From contig JAFGIW010000139.1 in the NCBI GenBank assembly GCA_016929415.1, forward strand, positions 1 to 35,700: 35,700 nucleotides of DNA. Direction: 5' to 3'. This stretch comes from Chitinispirillaceae bacterium (GTDB lineage Bacteria; Fibrobacterota; Chitinivibrionia; Chitinivibrionales; Chitinispirillaceae). The position numbers and the translations under genes are program-made. The notes under the pieces were generated by a model. The model did no database searches and had not been told where the DNA came from. It saw only the letters and a list, made by a program, of their open reading frames with translations. Positions 1 through 6,980 of the stretch are shown piece by piece; positions within the stretch are counted from its first letter, which is position 1; the number at the start of each line of letters is the position of its first letter.

Positions 1-168
1 CCATGCTGAACCAACCTTGGACCGCCCAGCCGGAAGTTTGCGGAGCAATCGCGGAGCAAACTGTTCGCGCAGCGACCGGCGTAGCGAAGCCAAGGTTGGT
101 TGCCACCAGGCCGCGGACCGCAGCGCGCATAATCCGCGCGAGGACCGCAAGCAGCATGGGTTTGTTAG
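1..168. repeat. Palindromic joint 1 (attC-like, cut by the window edge)
   Basis: This is a large multi-arm inverted repeat. Bases 1-8 (ccatgctg) pair with 152-159 (cagcatgg), 9-20 (aaccaaccttgg) pair with 90-101 (ccaaggttggtt), and a GC-rich sub-hairpin lies at 123-140. It ends in GTTAG at 164-168, as do the two other joints at 291-379 and 2213-2302. The opposite end would lie left of the window. Fold-back structure with AAC...GTT ends is typical of integron attC sites, but no integrase gene is visible, so attC is an inference. Confidence 0.5.
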
Positions 169-293
169 TGGATAGTTTACTTGGTACCCCCGTATAGAAG
201 TGAACATTTATTCTTCAAGCGCGACCACTTTAGCCCAGGGATGGCCGCGTCGCGCTTCATTTAATCCGATGTTACAAGTAAATGTGCTCCAAC
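164..293. repeat. Gene-less fold-back unit between two joints (empty cassette?)
   Basis: From GTTAG (164) to CCAAC (289-293) the sequence folds back on itself. Bases 217-224 (aagcgcga) and 250-257 (tcgcgctt) are a perfect inverted repeat around a GGATGG-containing tip. Outer words near 175-186 and 271-284 (tttacttg against caagtaaa) also pair. It shows the same order of elements as the arms that bound the gene blocks to the right (TTAGTG, ATTCTTC, GCGCG, then an AGCCC...GGATGG hairpin), but the arms meet with no gene between them. I see no coding sequence here. Confidence 0.5.
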
Positions 294-379
294 GGGTTGC
301 GGTACGCCAAAAGTTTTCCGCAGCGAATGCGTAGGAAAATTTGGGTGAAGCGATAGCGGAACTTGGCTACCGCTGTTAG
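291..379. repeat. Palindromic joint 2 (attC-like, 89 bp)
   Basis: The joint begins with AAC (291-293) and ends with GTTAG (375-379). Stem segments are 299-304 (gcggta) with 368-373 (taccgc), 306-310 (gccaa) with 363-367 (ttggc), and 312-321 with 356-363. Length, end bases and interrupted stem fit integron attC sites (about 60-140 bp). The full RYYYAAC/GTTRRRY core consensus is only partly met, so a related fold-back recombination or repeat element is possible. Confidence 0.5.
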
Positions 380-488
380 CGGCTGTAAATATGATCGCTA
401 CCATAATGAAATTGTTTTCCGCCGCCTCTTCGCCTTTTGGTCTTCTGTCTTCATGGCGCACATTTTATTTACTCGCGCATGGATGCGC
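375..488 (+). repeat. Type-B arm, left copy
   Basis: Ordered words in this arm are TTAGCG (376 on), TAAATATGA (386-394), CCGCCGCC (419-426), TGGCGCACATT (454-464) and a hairpin GCGCAT/ATGCGC (475-480 with 483-488). The same words in the same order occur on the minus strand at 2217 down to 2113. The two copies therefore form an inverted pair around the gene block 465-2061. The stop codon of the gene at 465-1124 directly abuts the TGGCGCACATT word, and that gene's 3' end covers the hairpin. Confidence 0.55.
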
Positions 489-1124
489 ACCATATTTTAT
501 GAATTTAAGTCCATCATGAGTTCCAGAACCCAATCTTATCTCATCATGATGCTTCTCGTTTGTCGGTAAAAGGACAACGACAGTTGAACAATTACGAATT
601 TTTATACCTGTAGCATTAAATTTTTTATATCCTTTTGATAAGGATTTCTCAAGATTACCAAGTTCATTCGTTGAAATGCAACCGATGAAAAGTCGTTTAG
701 GTACTGATAGATAAAGGAGTTTTGAAAAATCACGCAAATAGCCATTGTTTTCCCAATCGTAATTAGTCTGGTGTTTTGGCGATGCTTCTATCTCAGCAGC
801 AATGAGGGGTTTAAATAAATCTTTTATATTCATTTCAATAAAAACATCAGATATAAATTCACCCTTATACCATTTAACTGAAGCAGGTATTAGTTTTTTT
901 CTTTTTAAAAGACTCCAATGACTTCTACCAGATTTCATTTTATGTTCAGCAGAGTAAATTGTTAGTTTTCCTTTTTGAATATCTTTAATAGCCCAAAGGT
1001 AAGCAAGATAAATTCCAAACGAATTGGTGGCTAACTGGTCTAAACCGGGAAGTTTTTTATTGAAATTAAAATCAGATAAACAGCGGCAAAATATTTCATA
1101 AAAGTTATTAGAAATCATTTTCAT
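465..1124 (-). CDS. Hypothetical protein, possible nuclease-like fold
   Basis: The 219-residue protein matches no family I can name. It is mixed alpha/beta and Lys-rich, without signal peptide or membrane segment. Residues about 108-155 hold AAEIEAS, then a gap, then YLRDFSKLLYL and KRLFIGCIS. An E-x-E strand, a KLL helix and a hydrophobic strand in this order occur in several PD-(D/E)xK-like nucleases, so a nuclease fold is a weak suggestion only. The ATG at 1124 has GGGG about 8 bases upstream and overlaps the stop of a short upstream ORF by four bases. The gene is AT-rich, unlike the GC-rich remainder of the window, and sits between attC-like joints, which suggests horizontal acquisition. 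Confidence 0.7.
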   Translation of the reverse strand: MKMISNNFYEIFCRCLSDFNFNKKLPGLDQLATNSFGIYLAYLWAIKDIQKGKLTIYSAEHKMKSGRSHWSLLKRKKLIPASVKWYKGEFISDVFIEMNIKDLFKPLIAAEIEASPKHQTNYDWENNGYLRDFSKLLYLSVPKRLFIGCISTNELGNLEKSLSKGYKKFNATGIKIRNCSTVVVLLPTNEKHHDEIRLGSGTHDGLKFIKYGAHPCASK

Positions 1125-1309
1125 AATTGTCGCCCCAGAAAAGAATTATTGTGCAAATATCCCATTTGAAAAAATGATATTTTCTTTCTCGCGGCCAATT
1201 TTATATCAAGATGTATTAAATCTAGACATTTTATCATCATTAAAATTGACTTTTTATTGTTTTTGGCCATTTTTAGACATTGGTGTGTAAAGACCATTTT
1301 ATTTTTCAT
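1121..1309 (-). CDS. Possible small ORF upstream of the 465-1124 gene
   Basis: A 62-codon basic reading frame whose stop overlaps the start of the following gene by four bases (ATGA), a pattern of translational coupling. It has no clear Shine-Dalgarno and no recognisable domain; the middle is Leu/Ile/Lys-rich (MMIKCLDLIHLDIKL). AT-rich DNA yields such frames by chance, so it may only be a leader or an untranslated gap. Confidence 0.25.
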   Translation of the reverse strand: MKNKMVFTHQCLKMAKNNKKSILMMIKCLDLIHLDIKLAARKKISFFQMGYLHNNSFLGRQL

Positions 1310-1320
1310 CTTTTAAAATA

Positions 1321-2061
1321 TTATGGATTAAGCATTAATAAAATATCAAAACCATTTGTCTTTGTATTTTGCCATGCACCAGCATATAAAGATTTAGTTC
1401 TTTTCTCAAGAACTGGCGGCATTGTGGGAAGGTCCTTTGATGAATGTGATCCAACCCATCTTGCAATAGTGGCATATTCATTTTTATCGGGAAAAAGACA
1501 AATTGTCGGTAGATCCTTGTAGATAAAGTCGAGCGAATTTAAATATCCATTAGATGAGTAACTTTCAATTAATATTGACATCACGTAGCATCCTGAAGAA
1601 TCAAGGGTTGCATGGATAATTAACGAAGCATTAATATGTGCCAGCGAGGGGTCATTAAAAGCTTTATAACTTACCTGGTAATACGCATTTACTTGATCGC
1701 AAGGTGGACATGCACTCCCTTGAAACCAGCTTTCGTACGATATTCCCCATTTTATCAATGTGTCAGCATTAATTCTATCTCTTTTTGTCATGTCTTTCAA
1801 AAATAAAACAACAAAAGCGTCGTTGTTAAGACCGGTTTCTATTTGTTCTCTAGTACACAATGGACGACTAATTTTACCTTTAAATGTGTTCAAATAATAA
1901 CTGTACAATGTATCATACGCCAATCCTGAACATTTTGGTAAAAGATCAATAGTATTAGTAGCAGTAGGTGCCTTTTCCGTAGGTTTGGTTTCTATTGGCT
2001 TATCATTTGAACAACCTATAATTAATGCGAAAGCAAAAAAACAAGTAATACGTGCAAACAT
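1321..2061 (-). CDS. Hypothetical lipoprotein
   Basis: The 246-residue protein starts with a short signal sequence ending in a lipobox (ALIIGC, Cys at about 17). A Thr/Pro/Lys-rich tether (about 20-40) and a globular domain follow. It should be anchored in a membrane on the periplasmic or outer face. The domain contains a CPPC motif (about residues 117-120, in GSACPPCDQ) plus further cysteines. CPPC can be redox-active, but no thioredoxin fold is apparent. AGAGG lies about 7 bases before the ATG at 2061. The gene is AT-rich and begins 77 bp from the right type-B arm. Lipoproteins of unknown function are common in integron cassettes. Confidence 0.75.
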   Translation of the reverse strand: MFARITCFFAFALIIGCSNDKPIETKPTEKAPTATNTIDLLPKCSGLAYDTLYSYYLNTFKGKISRPLCTREQIETGLNNDAFVVLFLKDMTKRDRINADTLIKWGISYESWFQGSACPPCDQVNAYYQVSYKAFNDPSLAHINASLIIHATLDSSGCYVMSILIESYSSNGYLNSLDFIYKDLPTICLFPDKNEYATIARWVGSHSSKDLPTMPPVLEKRTKSLYAGAWQNTKTNGFDILLMLNP

Positions 2062-2112
2062 AAGTTACCTCTAATTGTGGAAGAATGTAGTGTCCTATTA
2101 ATATGTATTTGT

Positions 2113-2217
2113 GCCGCCACGATGGCGGCATTTTCTTAATGTGCGCCACTTTTTTTATTTCCTTTTTTCTTCGGCGGCGGCTCATATTCTCATTCGTTCA
2201 TATTTATTGACGCTAAC
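2113..2217 (-). repeat. Type-B arm, right copy (inverted)
   Basis: Read on the minus strand from 2217 it gives GTTAGCG, TAAATATGA (2206-2198), CCGCCGCC (2180-2173), TGGCGCACATT (2148-2138) and a GCCGCC/GGCGGC hairpin (2113-2118 with 2124-2129). This is the same series as at 375-488. On the plus strand the hairpin is followed by ATTTTCTT and could act as a weak terminator. Confidence 0.55.
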
Positions 2218-2302
2218 GGCCGGCAAATATGTAAAGTGCCCGAAGGGCATTTGCCGTCAGGCCAAGCGAGGCTTTGCGAGCGCAGTACATATTTGCTGTT
2301 AG
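2213..2302. repeat. Palindromic joint 3 (attC-like, 90 bp)
   Basis: The joint begins CTAAC (2213-2217) and ends GTTAG (2298-2302). The main stem is 2223-2232 (gcaaatatgt) with 2287-2296 (acatatttgc), and a small GCCC-GAA-GGGC hairpin lies inside. It separates the type-B-bounded gene block on the left from the type-A-bounded block on the right. It is the most convincing attC-like site here because both CTAAC and GTTAG ends are intact. Confidence 0.55.
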
Positions 2303-2374
2303 TGTTTGTTTGCTCGACGACATATATCTTCCAAATTTCTTCTGCGCGCTTATCTTCAGCCCCAAGGATGGGGC
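2299..2374 (+). repeat. Type-A arm, left copy
   Basis: Words in order are TTAGTGT, TTTGCTCGACGACAT (2309-2323), TGCGCGCTT (2343-2351) and a hairpin GCCCC/GGGGC (2359-2363 with 2370-2374). The 15-base word recurs as an exact reverse complement at 3756-3770, and TGCGCGCTT recurs at 3743-3735. The pair bounds the gene block 2475-3656. Confidence 0.6.
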
Positions 2375-2474
2375 CCGTCAAGGTGTATTAAGTTATTAGT
2401 CCGTTTTTACTAAACTTGCCTTCCATATATTTATCAGCATATTTCTTTAATCTTATACTATTCAGATAAACAAA

Positions 2475-3062
2475 TTAAAAACCAGAATACTTTTTTTTAG
2501 AAATATTTTTAAACTTTGTAGATAATTCTTTATCCATGTACCAAAGTACTATATTTACAGATGTCTCATTCTCAAGTACATTAAACTGATTGTCAGTCGT
2601 TAAAATTAAAGAAATTGTATTTATATTTATTGAATTAGGTTTTTTACAAAATGAAACTTCATTTATTTCATTTAGATAAAAACCATTTAACTTTCCAGGT
2701 AAACCAAGAATGTTTAGAGCGTTAGATGTGTCAAAGGTTCCATAACGTGAAGATAATGATGATAAAAGATTTCTGTAATCGTTAGCGATATTGACTTTCT
2801 GAACACTTACAGTAAACATGTCTACTGTATAAGATTTTGTAAAAAGCAGGTATTTTATACTATAATTAGTATCGGTACCAATTTGTACATTATCAAAAAA
2901 ATTAACAGAATCGATTTGAAATTCATGTGGTATTAATTCGCTTTTTGATAATTCATCATATTTCTCATGATTAGTAAAATATCCTCCAAAATTAAAACCT
3001 ACGATATCTTCTGAAAAAATTGATTGAATTAGAATAAAAAGAAATAAAATCCAGTTTCTCAT
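2475..3062 (-). CDS. Hypothetical secreted protein
   Basis: I chose the ATG at 3062 (MRNWILFLFIL) rather than the ATG six codons upstream, because GGAG lies six bases before it and the hydrophobic signal sequence then starts properly (cleavage near SIFSED). The mature part of about 175 residues is rich in Asn, Ser, Tyr and beta-forming residues and has no motif I recognise. It is very AT-rich. It follows the gene at 3108-3656 by about 45 bp on the same strand, so the two may be cotranscribed. Export is well supported; function is unknown. Confidence 0.7.
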   Translation of the reverse strand: MRNWILFLFILIQSIFSEDIVGFNFGGYFTNHEKYDELSKSELIPHEFQIDSVNFFDNVQIGTDTNYSIKYLLFTKSYTVDMFTVSVQKVNIANDYRNLLSSLSSRYGTFDTSNALNILGLPGKLNGFYLNEINEVSFCKKPNSININTISLILTTDNQFNVLENETSVNIVLWYMDKELSTKFKNISKKKYSGF

Positions 3063-3107
3063 AATTACTCCATAATTCATTAGTACTACAATTTATAAGT
3101 TATATCT

Positions 3108-3656
3108 TTACATAATCATTGCATGGGTGAATTCCACAAGATCAGAATCAATCTGTTCCAATGTCTGGAGGTGTTTTTTTAATAAATTCAATGTTTTATC
3201 ATTAATTTGTGAGTATTCCGGTAATTGATCTTCGGGTGATCTATACATATTTGCAAGAGAATTTATCGTTTTCATTGCTTCTGTGCTTAATTCAATAACT
3301 TTTGGTTCAAGTACGATTCTATGATCTGTTAAAATAGCGGTGATCGATTCTTTTATTTTGTACATATCACTTGAATATGCATAAAAATCGAGTAACCAAC
3401 CATTATGTGCAAAAATATTCATTGATTTACATTTTTCAAAGGCGACGGCAATATCATGAATTAATTTTTTATAGGCCAAATAACGGTCATCAAATACTTT
3501 TGCTTTAATTCGAAATTCTTCAGTTAATTTTGCAATGTGATCATGTTCAAGCGCTTTAAATTTATAGTTTACAGATCGATTTATAAGATATTTTATTATT
3601 GCACCTATGCTAATATTACTTAAGATGATTATAATTATATTTTCAAAATGTGACAT
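3108..3656 (-). CDS. Hypothetical membrane-anchored helical protein
   Basis: The 182-residue protein has one hydrophobic N-terminal segment (about residues 7-25, IIIIILSNISIGAIIKYLI) followed by an almost wholly helical, charged region with heptad-like spacing. That suggests a membrane-anchored coiled or bundled protein with its bulk in the cytoplasm. AAGGG lies about 10 bases before the ATG at 3656. No family is recognised. It is the promoter-proximal gene of the second block and AT-rich like its neighbours. Confidence 0.7.
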   Translation of the reverse strand: MSHFENIIIIILSNISIGAIIKYLINRSVNYKFKALEHDHIAKLTEEFRIKAKVFDDRYLAYKKLIHDIAVAFEKCKSMNIFAHNGWLLDFYAYSSDMYKIKESITAILTDHRIVLEPKVIELSTEAMKTINSLANMYRSPEDQLPEYSQINDKTLNLLKKHLQTLEQIDSDLVEFTHAMIM

Positions 3657-3710
3657 TATAAATTTCCCTTACAATAATTTATTGAATGATTTTTATAAGT
3701 ATAGTTTTTA

Positions 3711-3780
3711 GCGGCCCGGACGGCCGCTGTCTTAAAGCGCGCATTCTAATATCTCATGTCGTCGAGCAAATTGACACTAA
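3711..3780 (-). repeat. Type-A arm, right copy (inverted)
   Basis: Read on the minus strand from 3780 it gives TTAGTGTC, TTTGCTCGACGACAT (3770-3756), TGCGCGCTT (3743-3735) and the GCGGCC/GGCCGC hairpin (3727-3722 with 3716-3711). It mirrors 2299-2374, closing the second gene block. The hairpin in plus orientation is GCGGCC-CGGAC-GGCCGC. Confidence 0.6.
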
Positions 3781-4245
3781 TGTATCAAGTATGAACCACA
3801 GAAACACCCTTCAAGTTCACTCCTATAGTTCATACTTTATCCTTACGGTCGACCAAGTGTGCCCTGAAAAGGTTTTTCAGGTACATACTTTGTTCCTTTG
3901 CCTCCCTTCCACCAATCCGGGCTGCTTTTCTTTATTATTACTATAAAACGGAATATGGGCGCTTATCATAGTGATGTTGTCCTTCAGAGGGGTTCCGTGG
4001 ACAGGGGTTGGAATTAAAATAAATAGTGCAAGGGGGCTAAAACTGTAAATTTTTAACATTTGATTATTTCGTGTTGTTGTTTTTTGGTAACGGGGAGGGA
4101 GCTGGGTGGCGAGGTATTCCTTCTCCGGTGGTGTACTCCGAGTCGGACAGGTGGCCTTTAATTAACCAGGTGCTCGTTTACCGGGGGGCGTCCCTCGTGA
4201 GGTTTCGCCCTTTTCTCGCAGGGTTTGACCCGTCCCTCATATGCC

Positions 4246-4275
4246 GACCTCACCCCCCTGCCCCTTCTCCGCCCG
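4246..4275. repeat. Dispersed GC-rich palindrome
   Basis: Around 4246-4275 a CCCCTTCTCCG...CGGAGAGGGG stem is embedded in CCTCACCCCC. Very similar intergenic palindromes (translated as PAPSPPGEG) are scattered in many bacterial genomes. It is probably a REP-like element rather than coding DNA. Confidence 0.45.
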
Positions 4276-4377
4276 GAGAGGGGGAAAAAGGTTTATCTTT
4301 ACTATTTCAATATTCCTGAAAATGTCCGCCACGGCGCCTGGCGTCTTCCACCGCATCAGCGCGGCACGGGAGTGCAG

Positions 4378-4405
4378 AGGGCCGTTGCTGCAGACGGCCC
4401 TTTGC
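4378..4405. terminator. Stem-loop after the response-regulator gene
   Basis: Bases 4378-4385 (agggccgt) pair with 4394-4401 (acggccct) across a short loop. It lies 57 bp past the end of the minus-strand operon at 4458. The T-run is only three bases and on the plus side, so termination efficiency is doubtful. Confidence 0.3.
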
Positions 4406-4420
4406 CCGGGGGGGGACGGG

Positions 4421-4450
4421 CGCCATACCGAGCGTAGCCGAGGTATGGCG
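4421..4450. repeat. Perfect 9-bp inverted repeat
   Basis: Bases 4421-4429 (cgccatacc) and 4442-4450 (ggtatggcg) flank a 12-base loop just before the stop codon of the sigma54 activator gene. It may be a dispersed palindrome or part of the transcript end. Confidence 0.45.
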
Positions 4451-4457
4451 GCCCACC

Positions 4458-5810
4458 CTACCGCAGCCCCAGTTCCTTCAATTTCCGCGACAGGTTCGAC
4501 TGCGCCATGCCGATGGCCGCCGCCGCCATGGTGATGTTACCGCCGGCTCTTTCCAGTACGGCCTGGAAATAATCCTTTTCGAATTTTTCGCGGGCCTCGC
4601 GGTAATTGCAGGAATCGTATCCGGTCATGGTCCGTTTCACCGGATCGGCCGCCTCGGCCGGCACGACTGCGGCGATCGCCTGCCTGTCGATCACTTCGCA
4701 ATCCGAGAAAACCACCGCACGCGTCACGGTATGCCGCAGTTCACGGACATTACCCGGCCAGGGAAGCGATTGCAGGAAGGCGAGCGCATCTGGCGCGAAC
4801 GTTTTCGCGCAGCCCAGTTCAGCGCAGATTTTTCCGAGGAATGATGCGGCGAGCGGCGCGATATCCTCGGTGCGTTCGGAAAGCGCCGGGACATTGAGCA
4901 CGAAGGCGCAGAGACGGTACCACAGATCGTGGCGGAATGTTCCATCGTCAACCATGGCGGCGAGGTTTTTGTGCGTCACGGCGATGAAGCGGACATCGAC
5001 CTTGACCGGCTGCGTTGCGCCGAGCCGCACAATGGAACCGGTTTCGAGAACTCTGAGCAGTTTCGCCTGAATCTGCGGATTGAGATCCGCGATCTCATCG
5101 AGAAAGAGGGTTCCGCCGTGTGCCGTCTCGATGCAGCCGATCCGCTGCTTCCCCGCGTCGGTAAAGGCGCCCTTCTCATGGCCGAAGAGTTCGTCCTCCG
5201 CGAGGGTGACCGGCATCGAAGCGGCGTTGGTGGCGAAGAAGGGTCCTTCGCGCCGCACTCCCTCGTAATGAAGCGCGTGGGCGACAAGTTCCTTTCCCGA
5301 ACCCGACGGCCCGGTAATGATGACCGGCTCGCGCAGCGAAGCGAGGCGGGTCGCCTGCTGAAAGAGCCGCTTCATGACGGATGATTGATAAACAGGACGC
5401 GGATACCGCGCCCGTTCCTGTTCAAGAACGCGGCTTTTGAGCCGGACCGCTTCAAGGGCGTTTCTGACGCAGGCACGCACCTGCATGAGCCGCAGCGGCT
5501 TTTCCATGAATTCGTGGGCCCCGAGCTTGAAGGCCTCCGCGGTAAGCGCGACGGTGCCGTGGCCGCTGATCATGATGACCGGAAGGAATGGCCGTTGCGC
5601 CTTGATCTCCCGGAGCAGGTCGATGCCGTTGTCGGCACCCAGTTTAATATCGAGAAGCACCAGGTCGATTTGGCCGGAGAGCATCAGCCGGGCCGCAGCG
5701 GCACTCTCGGCACAGTGAACGTCATATCCTTCCTCTTCGAGAATTTCGAGCAGGCTTTCGCGTATCGCCGACTCGTCGTCGACAACCAGAATGTGCATTT
5801 TACGTTCCAT
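4458..5810 (-). CDS. NtrC/NtrX-type sigma54-dependent response regulator (GAFTDA variant)
   Basis: The 450-residue protein has three parts. The receiver domain (about 5-120) has acidic pocket DD11-12, phospho-acceptor D54 and K104. The AAA+ sigma54-interaction domain (about 140-370) has Walker A GPSGSGKE (167-174) and Walker B GGTLFLDE (232-239). The C-terminal Fis-type HTH spans about 420-450. Its kinase partner is the upstream gene, whose stop lies three bases before this start. Family members oligomerise on phosphorylation and use ATP to open RNA polymerase-sigma54 complexes. The loop that contacts sigma54 normally reads GAFTGA; here it is GAFTDA (214-219), so sigma54 activation may be altered or lost. 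The ATG at 5810 has GGGGAG upstream. An NtrX-like role is inferred from the neighbours. Confidence 0.95.
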   Translation of the reverse strand: MERKMHILVVDDESAIRESLLEILEEEGYDVHCAESAAAARLMLSGQIDLVLLDIKLGADNGIDLLREIKAQRPFLPVIMISGHGTVALTAEAFKLGAHEFMEKPLRLMQVRACVRNALEAVRLKSRVLEQERARYPRPVYQSSVMKRLFQQATRLASLREPVIITGPSGSGKELVAHALHYEGVRREGPFFATNAASMPVTLAEDELFGHEKGAFTDAGKQRIGCIETAHGGTLFLDEIADLNPQIQAKLLRVLETGSIVRLGATQPVKVDVRFIAVTHKNLAAMVDDGTFRHDLWYRLCAFVLNVPALSERTEDIAPLAASFLGKICAELGCAKTFAPDALAFLQSLPWPGNVRELRHTVTRAVVFSDCEVIDRQAIAAVVPAEAADPVKRTMTGYDSCNYREAREKFEKDYFQAVLERAGGNITMAAAAIGMAQSNLSRKLKELGLR

Positions 5811-5813
5811 TAA

Positions 5814-6980
5814 TCAGTTCTCCCCGGTGAGGTCCGTCGGAAACGTCAGTGTGATGCGGACTCCCTGCCCCGGCGGCGAAACGAGGCTGACCGCGCCGCG
5901 GAGCGTTTCGACCAGTTGCTTTACCACTGCAAGTCCGAGTCCGCTGCCGTTTTTCATGAACGTCACGTAGGGCAGCCAGATCCGTCCGAGATGCGCGGGG
6001 GGAATTCCGGGCCCGTTGTCCTGAAGTGCGATGGTGACGGCGCCCACCCCGGTGCCGATGACCGCGCTGACGCGGTCGGCCCCCGCGTCGAGCGAGTTTT
6101 TCAGGAGGTTGAGGAAGATCTGCTGGAGCAGGTACGGGTCCGATTGAATAGTCGCCGCCCCTTCGATTGTGGTTGTCAGGCTGCGTCCCATGCCGTCGGC
6201 GACGGTGCGCAGGAGCGCAGCGCAGTCGACGGCCGCAAGACGCACCTCCGGCTCCCTCGAAAAACTGCGGAACTGATCGACCAGACGCTCCAGCATGTCG
6301 ACCTGTGCATTGATGCGGGTAAGGAATTTCGTGAGATCCTCGTTCGACACGCCCCGGCCCGATCCGCTGCGCTCCTCCATGCGGTCGAGGGTAAGGCGGA
6401 TGGGCGTGAGGGGATTCTTTATTTCGTGCGCCATCACCCGCGCGATGTCCTTCCAGGCGGTCTCCATCCCCTGCATGCGCGCCTGTTCCCGGAGCGCGAC
6501 GAGTTCCTCCTGTAAATTGACCACCGCCTGTTCGACGATCCCGAGCGCGCCTTCCGATACGCGGGCGACCTGCGCCGTCTCGCCTTTGCCGATGCGGTCG
6601 ACCGCCCGTGCAAGGTCCTTGAGCGGCCGGGTCAGCCGCTTGAGCACCCACAGCGCGAGCAGCAGGAAGAGCATGAAAAGGCCGATCGAGAGTGCAATGA
6701 GAAGCCGCTGCTGTTCCTTCACCACGATCGGCATCAGAACGCGTGTCTGGCGGTACCGCTCGATGTGCTCCTTGAGCGCCCCGCGCTGCCCGCCCTCCGC
6801 ATCGGCCAGTTCGGCGCGCAGCGTGGTCTCGAGATCCGGGTCGATGCTCTGGAAAAGCGTTTCGGAGAGCCGGGTGATTACGAAGCGCTGCACGGGCCAG
6901 GCGAAGGCGACAAAGAGCCCCGCGGCCAGAAGCAGCACTTTCCATTCGAGTTCGAGTTGCCGCCAGAGTCGCATTGTCAC
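5814..6980 (-). CDS. NtrY-like sensor histidine kinase
   Basis: The 388-residue inner-membrane kinase has transmembrane segments at about 14-34 and 91-113 with a short periplasmic loop of about 55 residues. A HAMP linker (about 113-165) follows. The HisKA box is MAHEIKNPLTPI with phospho-acceptor H185, and the HATPase domain has N-box NLLKNSLDAG (291-300), G1 DNGPGI (321-326) and G2 GSGLGL (345-350). The ENPLTP/KNPLTP-type H box is typical of NtrY-like kinases. No PAS domain is visible, which makes it shorter than classical NtrY. It overlaps the upstream DUF4390-like gene by four bases (ATGA) and precedes the response regulator, so the three are likely translated from one mRNA. The signal sensed is unknown. 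Confidence 0.95.
   Translation of the reverse strand: MTMRLWRQLELEWKVLLLAAGLFVAFAWPVQRFVITRLSETLFQSIDPDLETTLRAELADAEGGQRGALKEHIERYRQTRVLMPIVVKEQQRLLIALSIGLFMLFLLLALWVLKRLTRPLKDLARAVDRIGKGETAQVARVSEGALGIVEQAVVNLQEELVALREQARMQGMETAWKDIARVMAHEIKNPLTPIRLTLDRMEERSGSGRGVSNEDLTKFLTRINAQVDMLERLVDQFRSFSREPEVRLAAVDCAALLRTVADGMGRSLTTTIEGAATIQSDPYLLQQIFLNLLKNSLDAGADRVSAVIGTGVGAVTIALQDNGPGIPPAHLGRIWLPYVTFMKNGSGLGLAVVKQLVETLRGAVSLVSPPGQGVRITLTFPTDLTGEN

Larger units (their letters stand above)
3657..4457. other. 800-bp stretch without a convincing gene
   Basis: Besides the type-A arm it contains an inverted repeat agtatgaac/gttcatact (3788-3796 with 3828-3836), which may be the core of a degraded fourth joint. 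It also has a perfect hairpin cctgaaaa/ttttcagg (3863-3881) and the palindromic repeats listed separately at 4246-4275 and 4421-4450. Base composition changes from AT-rich to GC-rich near 4080. A 60-codon minus frame at 3877-4059 has a signal-like start but no ribosome site. Confidence 0.5.

Noticed and set aside
1..3840. CRISPR array
   Set aside because: The repeats are few, palindromic over 90 bp and unequally spaced with genes between them; no short repeat-spacer pattern exists.
3877..4059. 60-codon minus frame with signal-like start
   Set aside because: No ribosome site, short and in AT-rich sequence where chance frames are common.
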